Positions 37,251-45,618 of a stretch of DNA of 64,000 nucleotides are shown here, piece after piece; position 1 is the first letter of the stretch; each line of letters starts with the position of its first letter. The notes under the pieces were generated by a model, which was not told where the DNA came from, searched no databases, and saw nothing but the letters and a program-made list of their open reading frames with translations. The DNA is from Ferruginibacter sp. (GTDB taxonomy: Bacteria; Bacteroidota; Bacteroidia; Chitinophagales; Chitinophagaceae): assembly GCA_025963635.1 (NCBI GenBank), contig JAOQAK010000056.1, positions 1 through 64,000 of the forward strand, written 5' to 3'. A program made the translations under genes and the position numbers.

Positions 37251-37600
37251 CCGTGTTTTGCAAGCGTACTCTTGCAAAACAGCAGGCTCTTGCATTTGGC
37301 GCAAGCATGTCGGGCGGGTTAAGTGAGTTGGCATGCTTGTGCCAGAGAACAAAAAGAGGTAATAGGTATTGAGTAGCCACCCGGGTGTTATTACAATAGA
37401 GCAAGGTAAAGTTTAAAAATATTGTTTATTAGGTTATTTGAAATAATGGATAGCAATGCAATAAAAAATTACGGCAGTCACTAAAGCAGAAGGGAGCGGA
37501 TAGTATGGATAGCCTGTCCCGATTTTTTATCGGGATGCGAAAGAGCAGGCAAAAAGAAAAGCAACAATTTTGACTGGCAATTTTGGCAGCAACATAACCC
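37251..37600. mobile_element. RAYT/Y1-transposase remnant with its flanking repeat, copy 1
   Basis: The part 37251-37440 contains CAAGCGTACTCTTGCAAAAC, TCGGGCGGGTTAAGTGAG and AGAGGTAATAGGTATTGAG, also at 39600 and 42779. It is followed by a transposase fragment: compared with 42990-43310 it has an extra T in TCCCGATTTTTTATCGGGA (37517-37535), giving a frameshift. Homology ends at about 37600, 12 bp before the intron. The 37162-37250 stretch after gajB shows no gene. Confidence 0.75.
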
Positions 37601-37612
37601 ATCAGGCGCAGG

Positions 37613-39495
37613 GTGTGCCGTGAATTGAGTACCAAAGATATGAAGGTACAAGAATGCTGTATGAAAGATGATAGTAGGTCTATCACAGTCGCCGTGCAAG
37701 CGGAGGCTGTAAACCGCCTCTCGGTGCTTGTTTAGTAATAAACTGGTATTGAACGGAAAGAGGAAAAGGCTGCTTCGAGCAGTCAGGTACGGGTAAGAGA
37801 GATGAATGCAAATGAACCATTGATGAAGTGATGAGATTGAGGTACACATTGTCAAAAGCTACTGTTCCTGCGTAGTAGTGAAAGGTTATGGCGGTTACTT
37901 GCTTACTGGCCATAAGGCAATCGTCACATAGATGGCATGACTCTTATTCAGGCTTTTGTACAGAACACGGGAAGTCCTTTCCAGATGTTAAGAGAAAAGT
38001 ACAAGTGGAAGCTATCCATGAGGCTAAATATCGAAGCTGGGGAGGATGGCGGATGGTGCTGTAGTAGCGATGAAGCCTTTGTAATGAAGGTGGAGCAAAG
38101 AGCATCAATCATATCGTTGAGAATGTTTTAACAACTTTAAAAGAGGATGATTAAATGTTTGAGACAAGAACAAGTACTGTACCGATAACGAAAGAAATGG
38201 TAAAGGGAGCTTATCGGAAAGTAAAAGCCAATCATGGTGCTGCAGGTGTAGATAAAGAAAGCCTTGAAGCATTTGAGGAAGACTTATTGAGCAACCTGTA
38301 TGTTCTGTGGAACCGCTTAAGTTCCGGTAGTTATTTTCCCAAGCCATTGCGATCTGTGTCGATACCCAAAAGCAATGGAAAGCGGCGAACATTAGGCATT
38401 CCGACAGTAGGTGACCGTATAGCCCAACAGGTTATAAAGAGTTACTTAGAGCCCCGGCTGGAAGCCCGGTTCCATAACAACTCCTTTGGTTATCGTCCGT
38501 TGAAAAGTGCCCATCAGGCAGTAGAAGCCGTACAGGAAAATGTACGTCAATATGCATGGGTGCTGGATTTGGACATCAAAAGTTTTTTTGATGAAGTAGA
38601 CCATGAGTTGTTGATGAAGGCCTTAGACCGCCATGTGGAAGAAAAATGGGTAAAGATGTACATCCGTCGATGGTTGGAAACACCCGTTCAGCAGTCCGAT
38701 GGAACACTTATCCAAAAGGATGGTAAAGGCACACCACAAGGAGGGGTAATAAGCCCTCTGTTAGCCAATTTGTTTTTGCATTATGTGTTGGATATGTGGA
38801 TTACAAAGCATTATCCCATGGTAGCATTCGTACGCTACGCAGATGATGTGATCATTCACTGTCAATCAGAGGAGGAAGCGAAGCAATTATTAGTGGCAAT
38901 CAGAGCAAGACTGGCGGAATGTAGGTTAAGCCTGAATGAAGAGAAAACAAAAATGGTTTATTGCCAGGATTATCGAAGAGTGAAGAAGAAGAATGTTGGA
39001 AAGAAATTTGATTTTCTTGGCTTCACCTTTAAACCCTGTTCTGTAGCCTCCAAAAAGGGAGGATGTCGGATGTTCCTTGGATATGGCTGTGCAATCAGCC
39101 AGTCAGCACAAACAAGGATAACACAGGAATGGGCTAAACTAAACTGGCATCGGCGCAGCACTTTGTCGATACAGGAAATAGCCAATCAGGTGAACCCACA
39201 AATGAGAGGGATTATAAGGTATTATGGAAAGTTTAAATTGTGGGAATTACAGCGGTTGATGTTGCACTTTGAGTTCAGGTTAGTGAAATGGGTATTGAAT
39301 AAGTACAGGAAGTTTAAGAACAGTCAGACGATGGCATATCAATGGATAAAAGAGTTAAAGCAAAGCTATCCAACGATGTTTTATTACTGGACGGTTTTTA
39401 AACACGTTTGATGATATGATAGGAGCCGTATGAAGTGAGAGCTTCACGTACGGTTCTGTGAGGGGCTTGGGCTGAAATGCCCTTGCCTACTCGAC
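37613..39495 (+). mobile_element. Complete group II intron
   Basis: The 5' end GTGTGCCGTG (GUGYG consensus) starts at 37613. Domains I-III fill 37613-38154 and the reverse transcriptase (38155-39411) sits in domain IV. Domain V, GAGCCGTATGAAG through CGTACGGTTC, is at 39423-39456, and domain VI ends CTACTCGAC at 39495. Removing it joins GCGCAGG to ACTCTGTCCTG, restoring the perfect hairpin CAGGAC-TCT-GTCCTG, which fixes both boundaries. Length is 1883 nt. A second copy ends at the window start. Confidence 0.9.
38155..39411 (+). CDS. ltrA: Group II intron reverse transcriptase/maturase
   Basis: This 418-residue protein has the LtrA order. The finger region is TRTSTVPITKEMVKGAYRKV, RT1 includes HGAAGVDKESLEAFEED, RT2 is RTLGIPTVGDRIAQQ, and SFGYRPLKSAHQAV and VLDLDIKSFFDEVDH follow. 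The catalytic motif is VRYADDVIIH (YADD), preceded by GTPQGGVISPLLAN. The C-terminal X/maturase domain (MRGIIRYYGKF) is present, and no HNH endonuclease follows, as in small ORF classes such as IIC/D/E. It supports splicing and retrohoming of the intron that encodes it. Confidence 0.95.
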   Translation: MFETRTSTVPITKEMVKGAYRKVKANHGAAGVDKESLEAFEEDLLSNLYVLWNRLSSGSYFPKPLRSVSIPKSNGKRRTLGIPTVGDRIAQQVIKSYLEPRLEARFHNNSFGYRPLKSAHQAVEAVQENVRQYAWVLDLDIKSFFDEVDHELLMKALDRHVEEKWVKMYIRRWLETPVQQSDGTLIQKDGKGTPQGGVISPLLANLFLHYVLDMWITKHYPMVAFVRYADDVIIHCQSEEEAKQLLVAIRARLAECRLSLNEEKTKMVYCQDYRRVKKKNVGKKFDFLGFTFKPCSVASKKGGCRMFLGYGCAISQSAQTRITQEWAKLNWHRRSTLSIQEIANQVNPQMRGIIRYYGKFKLWELQRLMLHFEFRLVKWVLNKYRKFKNSQTMAYQWIKELKQSYPTMFYYWTVFKHV

Positions 39496-39786
39496 ACTCT
39501 GTCCTGTGTCTCCCTTGTTACTATTTTCCGGATCGATAAAACTTGCACCGCAAATGCTTTTGTTATCTCTTTACAAATTGAAGTACTTTCCGTATCCCCA
39601 CGTGTGGCGCAAGCGTACTCTTGCAAAACAACTGGCTCTTGCATTTGCCGCAAGTATGTCGGGTGGGTTAAGTGAGTTGGCATGCTTGTTCAGACAACAA
39701 AAAGAGGTAATAGGTATTGAGTAGCCACTCGGGCGTTATTACAATTGAGCAAGCTCGCTAACATTATGTAATTGTATCGACTATTT
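39496..39786. repeat. Three-copy flanking repeat, copy 2, after the intron
   Basis: Bases 39496-39540 are the intron's 3' exon (CTGTCCTGTGTCTCCCTTG), resembling 23470-23490. From 39600, CGTGTGGCGCAAGCGTACTC to ACAATTGAGCAAG (about 39755) match 37251-37420 and 42779-42935, but without the transposase fragment. It ends near CTCGCTAAC at about 39764. Confidence 0.75.
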
Positions 39787-40080
39787 TTACCAAATCCGGT
39801 AGATTTCTCTTGAGCCGGTAAGATACAGATCATGATACCCCTTCATTTTTTCTTTCATCTGTTTCATTTCTTCAGAATCCTGCATGTATTTCTCAAAACT
39901 TTGTTCATAAGCAGTTAGACTGTCATGTTGGGTAACCATTATTACTTTGTTGAATTCACCAGTTAAGTCTGTCATGATATGAACAAGTTCCTTGTTATCA
40001 GCCATAACTTCTTTAAACAGCTTCGCAAACTTTGAAGCATTGCCTGGCTTGCAGATGAAAATATCATGTACAATAATCAT
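39787..40080 (-). CDS. Small ferredoxin-like (dimeric alpha-beta barrel) protein
   Basis: A 97-residue protein starting MIIVHDIFICKPGNASKFAK. The pattern of a first strand, a helix with KLFKEVMADN, and a second hairpin (FNKVIMVTQHDS) followed by EEMKQMKEKMKGYHDLYLTGSREIY resembles NIPSNAP/ABM-type dimeric alpha-beta barrels. It is probably a soluble, possibly ligand-binding protein; function unknown. It is on the minus strand, against the prevailing direction of the cassette block. Confidence 0.6.
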   Translation of the reverse strand: MIIVHDIFICKPGNASKFAKLFKEVMADNKELVHIMTDLTGEFNKVIMVTQHDSLTAYEQSFEKYMQDSEEMKQMKEKMKGYHDLYLTGSREIYRIW

Positions 40081-40180
40081 AATTGTAAATTTTTATTGTG
40101 AGTACTAAGAATATTTGATGGAAACGGGGGTATTAAGTTACAATATATATTTCTTAAGTCAAAAAAAACAAAAGGGGGCA

Positions 40181-40382
40181 TGCGTGCAACAATGCATTGG
40201 CAAAAGTCAGGGCCAGACATTGTAACTTCGGCTGCAATTCACTATCAGCCTTGGTTTGGGGCTGGGCCATTTTTTAATTGACTTCAATTTCAATTTATTA
40301 TTTTCAATTACAATTTAGCATCAGCACCGGGCAAGACCAGCAATAAATTCCCTGTCCTTCGCCAATGCAAAACGTTGGGCGC
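40181..40382 (+). repeat. attC-like two-armed palindrome, site B
   Basis: TGCATTGGC (40193-40201) pairs perfectly with GCCAATGCA (40361-40369). Inner CAGGG (40208) pairs with CCCTG (40350), and GCC/CCAG. The outer left arm GCGTGCAAC (40182-40190) pairs with GTTGGGCGC (40374-40382), with a central mismatch and a G-T pair. GTTGGGC matches GTTRRRY exactly. The AA/AAAC internal loop equals that of site A. The surrounding region 40081-40518 has no gene. Confidence 0.7.
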
Positions 40383-40518
40383 AAGCCATGAGCTTCTCTC
40401 GTCTCGAAATTGGCTGACAAGAAATCGTGTAATCTAAATCAGGCAACTCATAACGTGGACAACCTGTTAATCACACCATCTGATTTGTTTTACACTTTAC
40501 CTGATTTTTAATGGGTCC

Positions 40519-41385
40519 CTACTCAAGAATAAATTTGTACCCTCTACCATGTACGTTAATAAATTTGATGGAATTATCGTCGCTTAATTTCTTACGTAAT
40601 TTAGACACCAATACATCCACATTTCTACTGATTACCACTATACCTTCATCTCCCCAAATTTCTTTCATCAGTTTTTCCCTTTCTACGATCTGATTTATAT
40701 TTTCTGCAAATATTTTTAATGCTTTTGTTTCTTTTTCCGAAAGCGCAATACTCTTATTCTCTATTTTAAGAACATTATCATCTGTATAAAATTGAAAGCT
40801 TCCTAATTGTACATAATCATTGGTACCGGGGATGGGCTCTTGTTCTTCTTTCCCTTCTTTTTTCCGAAACTTATTGTTCACATAAAAACCAACCAAACTC
40901 AAGGGAATAATCAACAGCAACAACAAATAGAAATTAAATTGATTTTTCTTCAAAAATTCAATGTCAATAACATAACAACCAACCTCCAGCGTACGACCCC
41001 TGCAAGGCGTTAAATCGCCTGTATGGCTATTTATTTCGAATGCAAACACAGTTTCATTTTGTTTACAATTCCTCAAATTCACTATATAATCTTTTGCCAG
41101 CGCATTTTTTTGAAATGTTCGTTGAACTAAATTGATGAGTGTATCTGATATAAAACCAAAGTCATTTTGAAAGGAAATCTGGTAGGTATGTTCATTTATT
41201 TTCTTAACCGGCAGCACCCTGGAGGAAGAATCTTTCGCTGAAAGCAACAGCTGATGTCCTATTTCACGCAATACCACTTCCAGATGATTTGGAGGAATGT
41301 CATTTTTTTTATTGCTAAATGCAACAGCAGCAATCAAAAGAGCAATTACCATGATGGATGATCCGAACAGCGTAAATGACTTCAT
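40519..41385 (-). CDS. Membrane-anchored OmpR-type winged-helix regulator
   Basis: This 288-residue protein has an N-terminal hydrophobic anchor (about 8-25), a periplasmic domain of about 120 residues, a second transmembrane helix at about 150-172 (YLLLLLIIPLSLVGFYV), and a cytoplasmic OmpR/PhoB-type winged helix at about 190-288 (ALSEKETKALKIFAENINQI, VVISRNVDVLVSKLRKKL, FINVHGRGYKFIL). It has no receiver domain, so it is probably a one-component sensor acting by direct transmembrane control. It is divergent from 41532, which it may regulate. Confidence 0.85.
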   Translation of the reverse strand: MKSFTLFGSSIMVIALLIAAVAFSNKKNDIPPNHLEVVLREIGHQLLLSAKDSSSRVLPVKKINEHTYQISFQNDFGFISDTLINLVQRTFQKNALAKDYIVNLRNCKQNETVFAFEINSHTGDLTPCRGRTLEVGCYVIDIEFLKKNQFNFYLLLLLIIPLSLVGFYVNNKFRKKEGKEEQEPIPGTNDYVQLGSFQFYTDDNVLKIENKSIALSEKETKALKIFAENINQIVEREKLMKEIWGDEGIVVISRNVDVLVSKLRKKLSDDNSIKFINVHGRGYKFILE

Positions 41386-41531
41386 GTGTGCAAAATACTC
41401 TATACACGGCAGTTTTCGGTGGTTTTTACAAACGTTTTACACATCCTTTACAAGTTTTTACTACTAAAAAACTCCCGGATAGTTGACGCCCGATATCTTT
41501 ACCTTATTGTTTCACCAAATCATTTATTGCC

Positions 41532-42623
41532 ATGAATATTTATATCCTTGCTTTTTTACTCCTTTTGGCGGTTTCCTCATCTTCTCTTCTCCCGGGTAGC
41601 CATCCACACCCAAAAACAGGGAAGGCTGGAACTGCAAAGATCGTTTTTAGATCTACGGATGGCGGACAAACATGGCAGGACATAAGCGAAGGGTTGCCCG
41701 AGCCTGTGAAAGATAAATATGGTGTCAGCAGAAATGCTTCTTTTACAGATGATAATGGGTTCTATTTAACTGCCGGCAATGGGATATATCACAATAAACC
41801 AAATTCTAAAACTACTTTTTGGGAAAAAGAAATTTTCCCCGACGAACATAGCAGTATTGCCCCTGGTAAGGCCGGGATCTTTGCATACAATTACTGGGGT
41901 GGAGGAATTTTCCAAAAAACAAACGGAACGGGTGTATGGTCGCCGGTATTCACAAATTTCCAGGAGAAACGGGTACTCAGCGTTTTTGAAACTGCCGGAG
42001 GCTCAATTTTCATCGGCTCCGACCGAGGTCTTTTTAAATCCACTAACAGTGGAAAATCCTGGAAACAACTGCATGCCGGAGGCGGGGGGAAAATGGTAGA
42101 ATCAAATGGTGTACTCCTTGCGACCAGCCAGGGAGGGATATTAAGATCGACCGATGATGGTGAAAACTGGGCGTTGGTGATCAGTGAGGGAGGCGTGGGC
42201 ATCGATGTAGAACGCATCGAAGGTGGATTCGCTGCTATTACTTACAGCACCGTTTCGAAGACCCGGAGAATACGAACATCTTACGACGGCGGCAAAACCT
42301 GGCAGGCTATTGATGCCGGCCTGCAGGCGCATGGTTTTATTGACCCAATCTTGCCACCGGTTAATGCTACCCTTCGGGCGCAAGGCTTTTCCGATTCAAC
42401 CTGGCATCCTAAGGAGACTACGATCCTTCCGGTGCCAACGTACATTACAACCATTATCCAGGTGGGTGAAAACTTCTTTTGTGGTCATACTGACGGCATT
42501 TACAGGTCATCAGACAAGGGAAAAACATGGAAACTGTTATTTCCTTCTGTAAAAGGGAAGATGTTCAAATTATCTGTTTCCGGCAACGTGATTTATGGCA
42601 TACAGATGGAGTCACATTGTTAA
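41532..42623 (+). CDS. Secreted BNR/Asp-box (sialidase-like propeller) protein
   Basis: A 363-residue protein with a signal peptide (residues 1-20). It has at least four Asp-box repeats: FRSTDGGQTWQDI, FKSTNSGKSWKQL, LRSTDDGENWALV, and YRSSDKGKTWKLL, with a weaker RTSYDGGKTWQAI. The repeats form propeller blades, probably binding glycans or protein partners. No sialidase catalytic residues were recognised. It is divergent from the membrane-bound regulator at 40519, sharing a 146-bp promoter gap. Confidence 0.85.
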   Translation: MNIYILAFLLLLAVSSSSLLPGSHPHPKTGKAGTAKIVFRSTDGGQTWQDISEGLPEPVKDKYGVSRNASFTDDNGFYLTAGNGIYHNKPNSKTTFWEKEIFPDEHSSIAPGKAGIFAYNYWGGGIFQKTNGTGVWSPVFTNFQEKRVLSVFETAGGSIFIGSDRGLFKSTNSGKSWKQLHAGGGGKMVESNGVLLATSQGGILRSTDDGENWALVISEGGVGIDVERIEGGFAAITYSTVSKTRRIRTSYDGGKTWQAIDAGLQAHGFIDPILPPVNATLRAQGFSDSTWHPKETTILPVPTYITTIIQVGENFFCGHTDGIYRSSDKGKTWKLLFPSVKGKMFKLSVSGNVIYGIQMESHC

Positions 42624-42646
42624 ACCTGCCCGATAATAAATAAAAG

Positions 42647-42778
42647 ATGAAAAATTTGCAAAATTATTTGCGCTGTTCTAATGTCTGTTTTTTGCTCTTC
42701 CTGTGGACAAAACCAAACAGATGTACCCGAAGCATATATCAAGTCTGAATTCAAAGACACAGTCACCTCCTACGGGGC
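42647..42778 (+). pseudogene. N-terminal remnant of a two-component propeller-type sensor
   Basis: The start ATG at 42647 gives a hydrophobic signal (MKNLQNYLRCSNVCFLLF). After a +1 shift it reads CSSCGQNQTDVPEAYIKSEF and KDTVTSYG, typical of the start of Chitinophagaceae Reg_prop sensor proteins. The homology ends where the RAYT-flanking repeat begins (42779). A truncated, frameshifted gene broken by mobile DNA is the simplest reading. Confidence 0.5.
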
Positions 42779-43310
42779 CCTCCGTGTGGCGCAAGCGTAC
42801 TCTTGCAAAACAGCAGGCTCCGCATTTGGCGCAAGCATGTCGGGCGGGTTAAGTGAGTTGGCATGCTTGTGCCAGACAACAAAAAGAGGTAATAGGTATT
42901 GAGTAGCCACCCGGGCGTTATTACAATAGAGCAAGGTAAAGTTTAAAAATATTGTTTATTAGGTTCTTTGAAATATTGGATTGCAATGCAACAAAAAATT
43001 TCGGCAGTCACTAAAGCAGAAGGAAGTGGAGAGTATGGATAGCCCGTCCCGATTTTTATCGGGATGCGAAAGAGCAGGCAAAAAGAATAGCAACAATTTT
43101 GACTGGCAGTTTTGGCAGCTACATAACCAGTCCATTGAAATATTAAATCAAAAGATGTTTGCAGAGATCGTGTTTTACATTCATCAAAATCCTGTGGTAA
43201 GCGGGTTTGTGTATGAAGCAGAACGTGGGTATACAGCAGCGCAAAACACTATGCAAAAAATGATGGCATCATTAAACTGGCTGAATTCTGTTAGCGGAAA
43301 GTTAGTTTGA
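42779..43310 (+). mobile_element. RAYT/Y1-transposase remnant with its flanking repeat, copy 3
   Basis: The repeat 42779-42960 precedes an open fragment of about 100 codons (42990-43310) with FDWQFWQLHNQSIEILNQKM and IVFYIHQNPVVSGFVYEAE. These are the C-terminal motifs of REP-associated tyrosine transposases (IS200-like). The HUH N-terminus is missing, so it is a remnant. An in-frame palindrome TCCCGATTTTTATCGGGA lies at 43047-43064. Flanking repeat elements also occur at 37251 and 39600. Confidence 0.75.
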
Positions 43311-43390
43311 AGAGCCTTCGAGGCACAAGGATAGCCAGCGCACTTAGCCAACGCTACACCCTTGCGCCAATGCGAGGGCTTGCGCCAATA

Positions 43391-43550
43391 GGGGGAGTGA
43401 GTAAAAGGCAAGTTTGCAACGAAACAAATAAATAGATGTGCTACTAACCGGAAGCTGTTTATTTTAACTTCAACAATTGCTGGACGTTTTTGATTCGTTT
43501 AAATACTTACTTCGCGGAAATTATTTCCGTTTTGATACCCGCGTTTTTAA
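43391..43550. repeat. Three-copy spacer repeat, copy 3
   Basis: It begins GGGGGAGTGAGTAAAAGGC and includes ACTAACCGGAAGCTG and CGGAAATTATTTCCG (43515-43529), a perfect odd palindrome. It resembles 32665-32815 and 29571-29690. The palindrome with TTTTG behind it is terminator-like. The gene at 43577 follows immediately. Confidence 0.7.
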
Positions 43551-43576
43551 TGGGAAAAAGAATTTAGACATAAATC

Positions 43577-43807
43577 ATGAATTGGAGGGCTAAGACTGTG
43601 TTGATTGGAGGAATATATGCCAGGCCGCCTGGGATGGGAAATTGCCTGCATTTTACGGTGGCCGCCCTGGCTCTGTTTAAATTCGCGATTAATAATTACC
43701 ATTCAATGTATGTTTGGGCAGCAACTATTGTGTATGCCACCTTTGCAATATTATTTGGTGTAGTAGTTTTTACAAGCCCAAAACAAGTAATTGCCAACAG
43801 CAATTAA
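43577..43807 (+). CDS. Small membrane protein, unknown function
   Basis: A 76-residue ORF with two hydrophobic segments, about 25-38 (LHFTVAALALFKFA) and 47-66 (WAATIVYATFAILFGVVVF). It has a Met start about 26 bp after the spacer repeat. No family was recognised; support is hydrophobicity alone. Confidence 0.45.
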   Translation: MNWRAKTVLIGGIYARPPGMGNCLHFTVAALALFKFAINNYHSMYVWAATIVYATFAILFGVVVFTSPKQVIANSN

Positions 43808-44066
43808 TTTGAAGTTTAAAACTCCGCCACGTCGGGGACGCTGTTATGTATCTTCCTTGTTACTATTTCCCGGATTAAAAAAGGGTATCAATACACATGA
43901 GGCTTGTTTCTAACAAACGCCTGGTAACAGTTAGCAGCGGGGCAGCAGCCCTGCACCAGATTGCGCCAATTGTATTTTAAAAGTCAAGCCTCGGGTGGAG
44001 TCGGACCACCAACTAACCAGTTTACTGGCTTTTTACATTAAATTACGAGAATTGACAAAAATTTAT
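43808..44066. other. Intergenic, cassette-boundary-like words
   Basis: GTTATGT at 43853 is followed by ATCTTCCTTGTTACTATTTCCCGG, a relative of 39505-39535 and 45730. CTAACAAACGCCTGG and GTTAGCAGCGGGGCAGC (43930) occur close together, but a clean two-armed site was not found. Confidence 0.4.
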
Positions 44067-44765
44067 TTAAATTTTACTCATAGCACCTCCTGTTCGCGAA
44101 TCAAACACTCCATATTTATTAGTTAGCGCCACCCTTTCTTTTTTAACGGCCTCTTTTACCGTTTCTATATTTGCACTGGATGGCTCTTTACTGCCCGTTA
44201 TATATTTGCCCATTGTCCATCTGCCAAAACTTTTAAGGTAAAAATTAATCATTCTTGCCTTGCTTTGGTAGCCGAGATCGGTATTTTTTTGTAATACTGC
44301 CAGTACCAATTGCTGGTAAGTAACATCTTGTAAAGTATCCTGCTGCTTCCATTGTTTTTCAACTACCCAAAGAGGGTGCAATATTTTAGTGGTGCTTTTA
44401 CCCAACAGTTCTATGGCCTCTTTAATTTCTATTCTTTTTAATTTTTTAATAAAACCATCAAAATGTTTAGGAGGTATGGCCTTTAACGCGGGGCATACAA
44501 TTTTCGCTAGTTTTTCGTTGTAATAAAAAAAATAAATAACAGGGCCCTTTTTAGTAGTATTCACGCCAAAATAACTTCGGCTCTCTTTTATTTCAGGTAT
44601 TGCCCTTTTTCGTTTTATTCTTTTAAAATTTAAAACCGGTGCAGAGATCTTTGGGATCTTATTCCTAAAAACTACCAGCAAAAAGGTTGCGGCGGTGATC
44701 GCAGCGGCCTGCACTAAAAATGTTTTTCTTTTGATGAGTGCACTGCTCTTTTTAATATACCCCAT
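44067..44765 (-). CDS. Single-pass membrane protein, unknown function
   Basis: This 232-residue protein has an N-terminal transmembrane helix at about 16-34 (FLVQAAAITAATFLLVVF), a basic, tyrosine-rich ectodomain, and a C-terminal helical region (PSSANIETVKEAVKKERVAL). It overlaps the previous gene (44752-45618) by 14 bp, so the two are translationally coupled. No family was recognised. The pair is probably a small unknown membrane module. Confidence 0.6.
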   Translation of the reverse strand: MGYIKKSSALIKRKTFLVQAAAITAATFLLVVFRNKIPKISAPVLNFKRIKRKRAIPEIKESRSYFGVNTTKKGPVIYFFYYNEKLAKIVCPALKAIPPKHFDGFIKKLKRIEIKEAIELLGKSTTKILHPLWVVEKQWKQQDTLQDVTYQQLVLAVLQKNTDLGYQSKARMINFYLKSFGRWTMGKYITGSKEPSSANIETVKEAVKKERVALTNKYGVFDSRTGGAMSKI

Positions 44766-45618
44766 CGTTGAATTTTATTTTTAGCGGAGTAAGTATCCAT
44801 GATATAATTAAAATTAACGGCGTAACTAAAAGGGCACTGGTAAAAATGGATTGAGGTACCGGCCTATCAAATGTTTCCGTTTTGAAAATGTTGATGCTTA
44901 TCCACCAAACCCGGCAAAGCAAGCTTAACAGAAATACAATAACCACCGCGGCCAATACTTTTTTTACTATTGTCCAGGTAGTAATTACAAATAAAACCTT
45001 GCGTTGGTAATTGCTGCCGGTAATAACAAGCGGTGCCAGCCAAAATGGAAGCTGAATATCCAGGCACTTTAAATTATAATTGTTGGCCTGTATCTTTTGC
45101 CGGTAATAATACAGGCCATTCACAAGGTATTTGCCGGCAACTACCCTTTTATGAAGGACCAGTAAAATAAATAATAAAAATAAAATGAACCAAACAATAA
45201 GGCCCATTTGCAATGGCAATTCTATCGCACTTAAAGTAGGTATATCTATTTTTAAATTTATTTTGCCGTTCAACGAATCTCTAAGCTGCTTCATATCTTC
45301 TTTAAGAGAATTGAAATATAGTAAAGTGCTGTCGTTCTTTTTTGCTCTAAGTGAATCTTGTTTATTACCGAGGCTGGTAAACCGGGCCTTGTAAAAGTCG
45401 CGTTTTTCTTTTTGCTTTTTAATTACAGAGTCTTGAAAGTGCTGAACAATTACCTCATTTTTTTTTAAGCGTTTGATCCTGTTAAAGTTGGGTTCTATAG
45501 ATTGAAACCAAACATAGGTAAGCGTAAAAATAAAAAGAAGTATCAGCTTATTAGTGCCAGATACTACTTCCTTATAACTTTTGATATTGTAAATAGAAAC
45601 CTCTTCTTTTGTAACCAT
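44752..45618 (-). CDS. Polytopic membrane protein with a coiled-coil loop
   Basis: This 288-residue protein has about four transmembrane helices: about 25-42, 140-160, 218-238 and 258-278. A long charged loop between the first two (RLKKNEVIVQHFQDSVIKKQ and KEKRDFYKARFTSLGNKQDS) probably forms a coiled coil. It is the first gene of a two-gene operon with 44067. Function unknown. Confidence 0.6.
   Translation of the reverse strand: MVTKEEVSIYNIKSYKEVVSGTNKLILLFIFTLTYVWFQSIEPNFNRIKRLKKNEVIVQHFQDSVIKKQKEKRDFYKARFTSLGNKQDSLRAKKNDSTLLYFNSLKEDMKQLRDSLNGKINLKIDIPTLSAIELPLQMGLIVWFILFLLFILLVLHKRVVAGKYLVNGLYYYRQKIQANNYNLKCLDIQLPFWLAPLVITGSNYQRKVLFVITTWTIVKKVLAAVVIVFLLSLLCRVWWISINIFKTETFDRPVPQSIFTSALLVTPLILIISWILTPLKIKFNDGVY

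Noticed and set aside
38155..39411. Reverse transcriptase as part of a retron or diversity-generating system
   Set aside because: The maturase domain, YADD core, and domain V and 5' GTGTG around it identify a group II intron; no variable repeat or msr/msd was seen.
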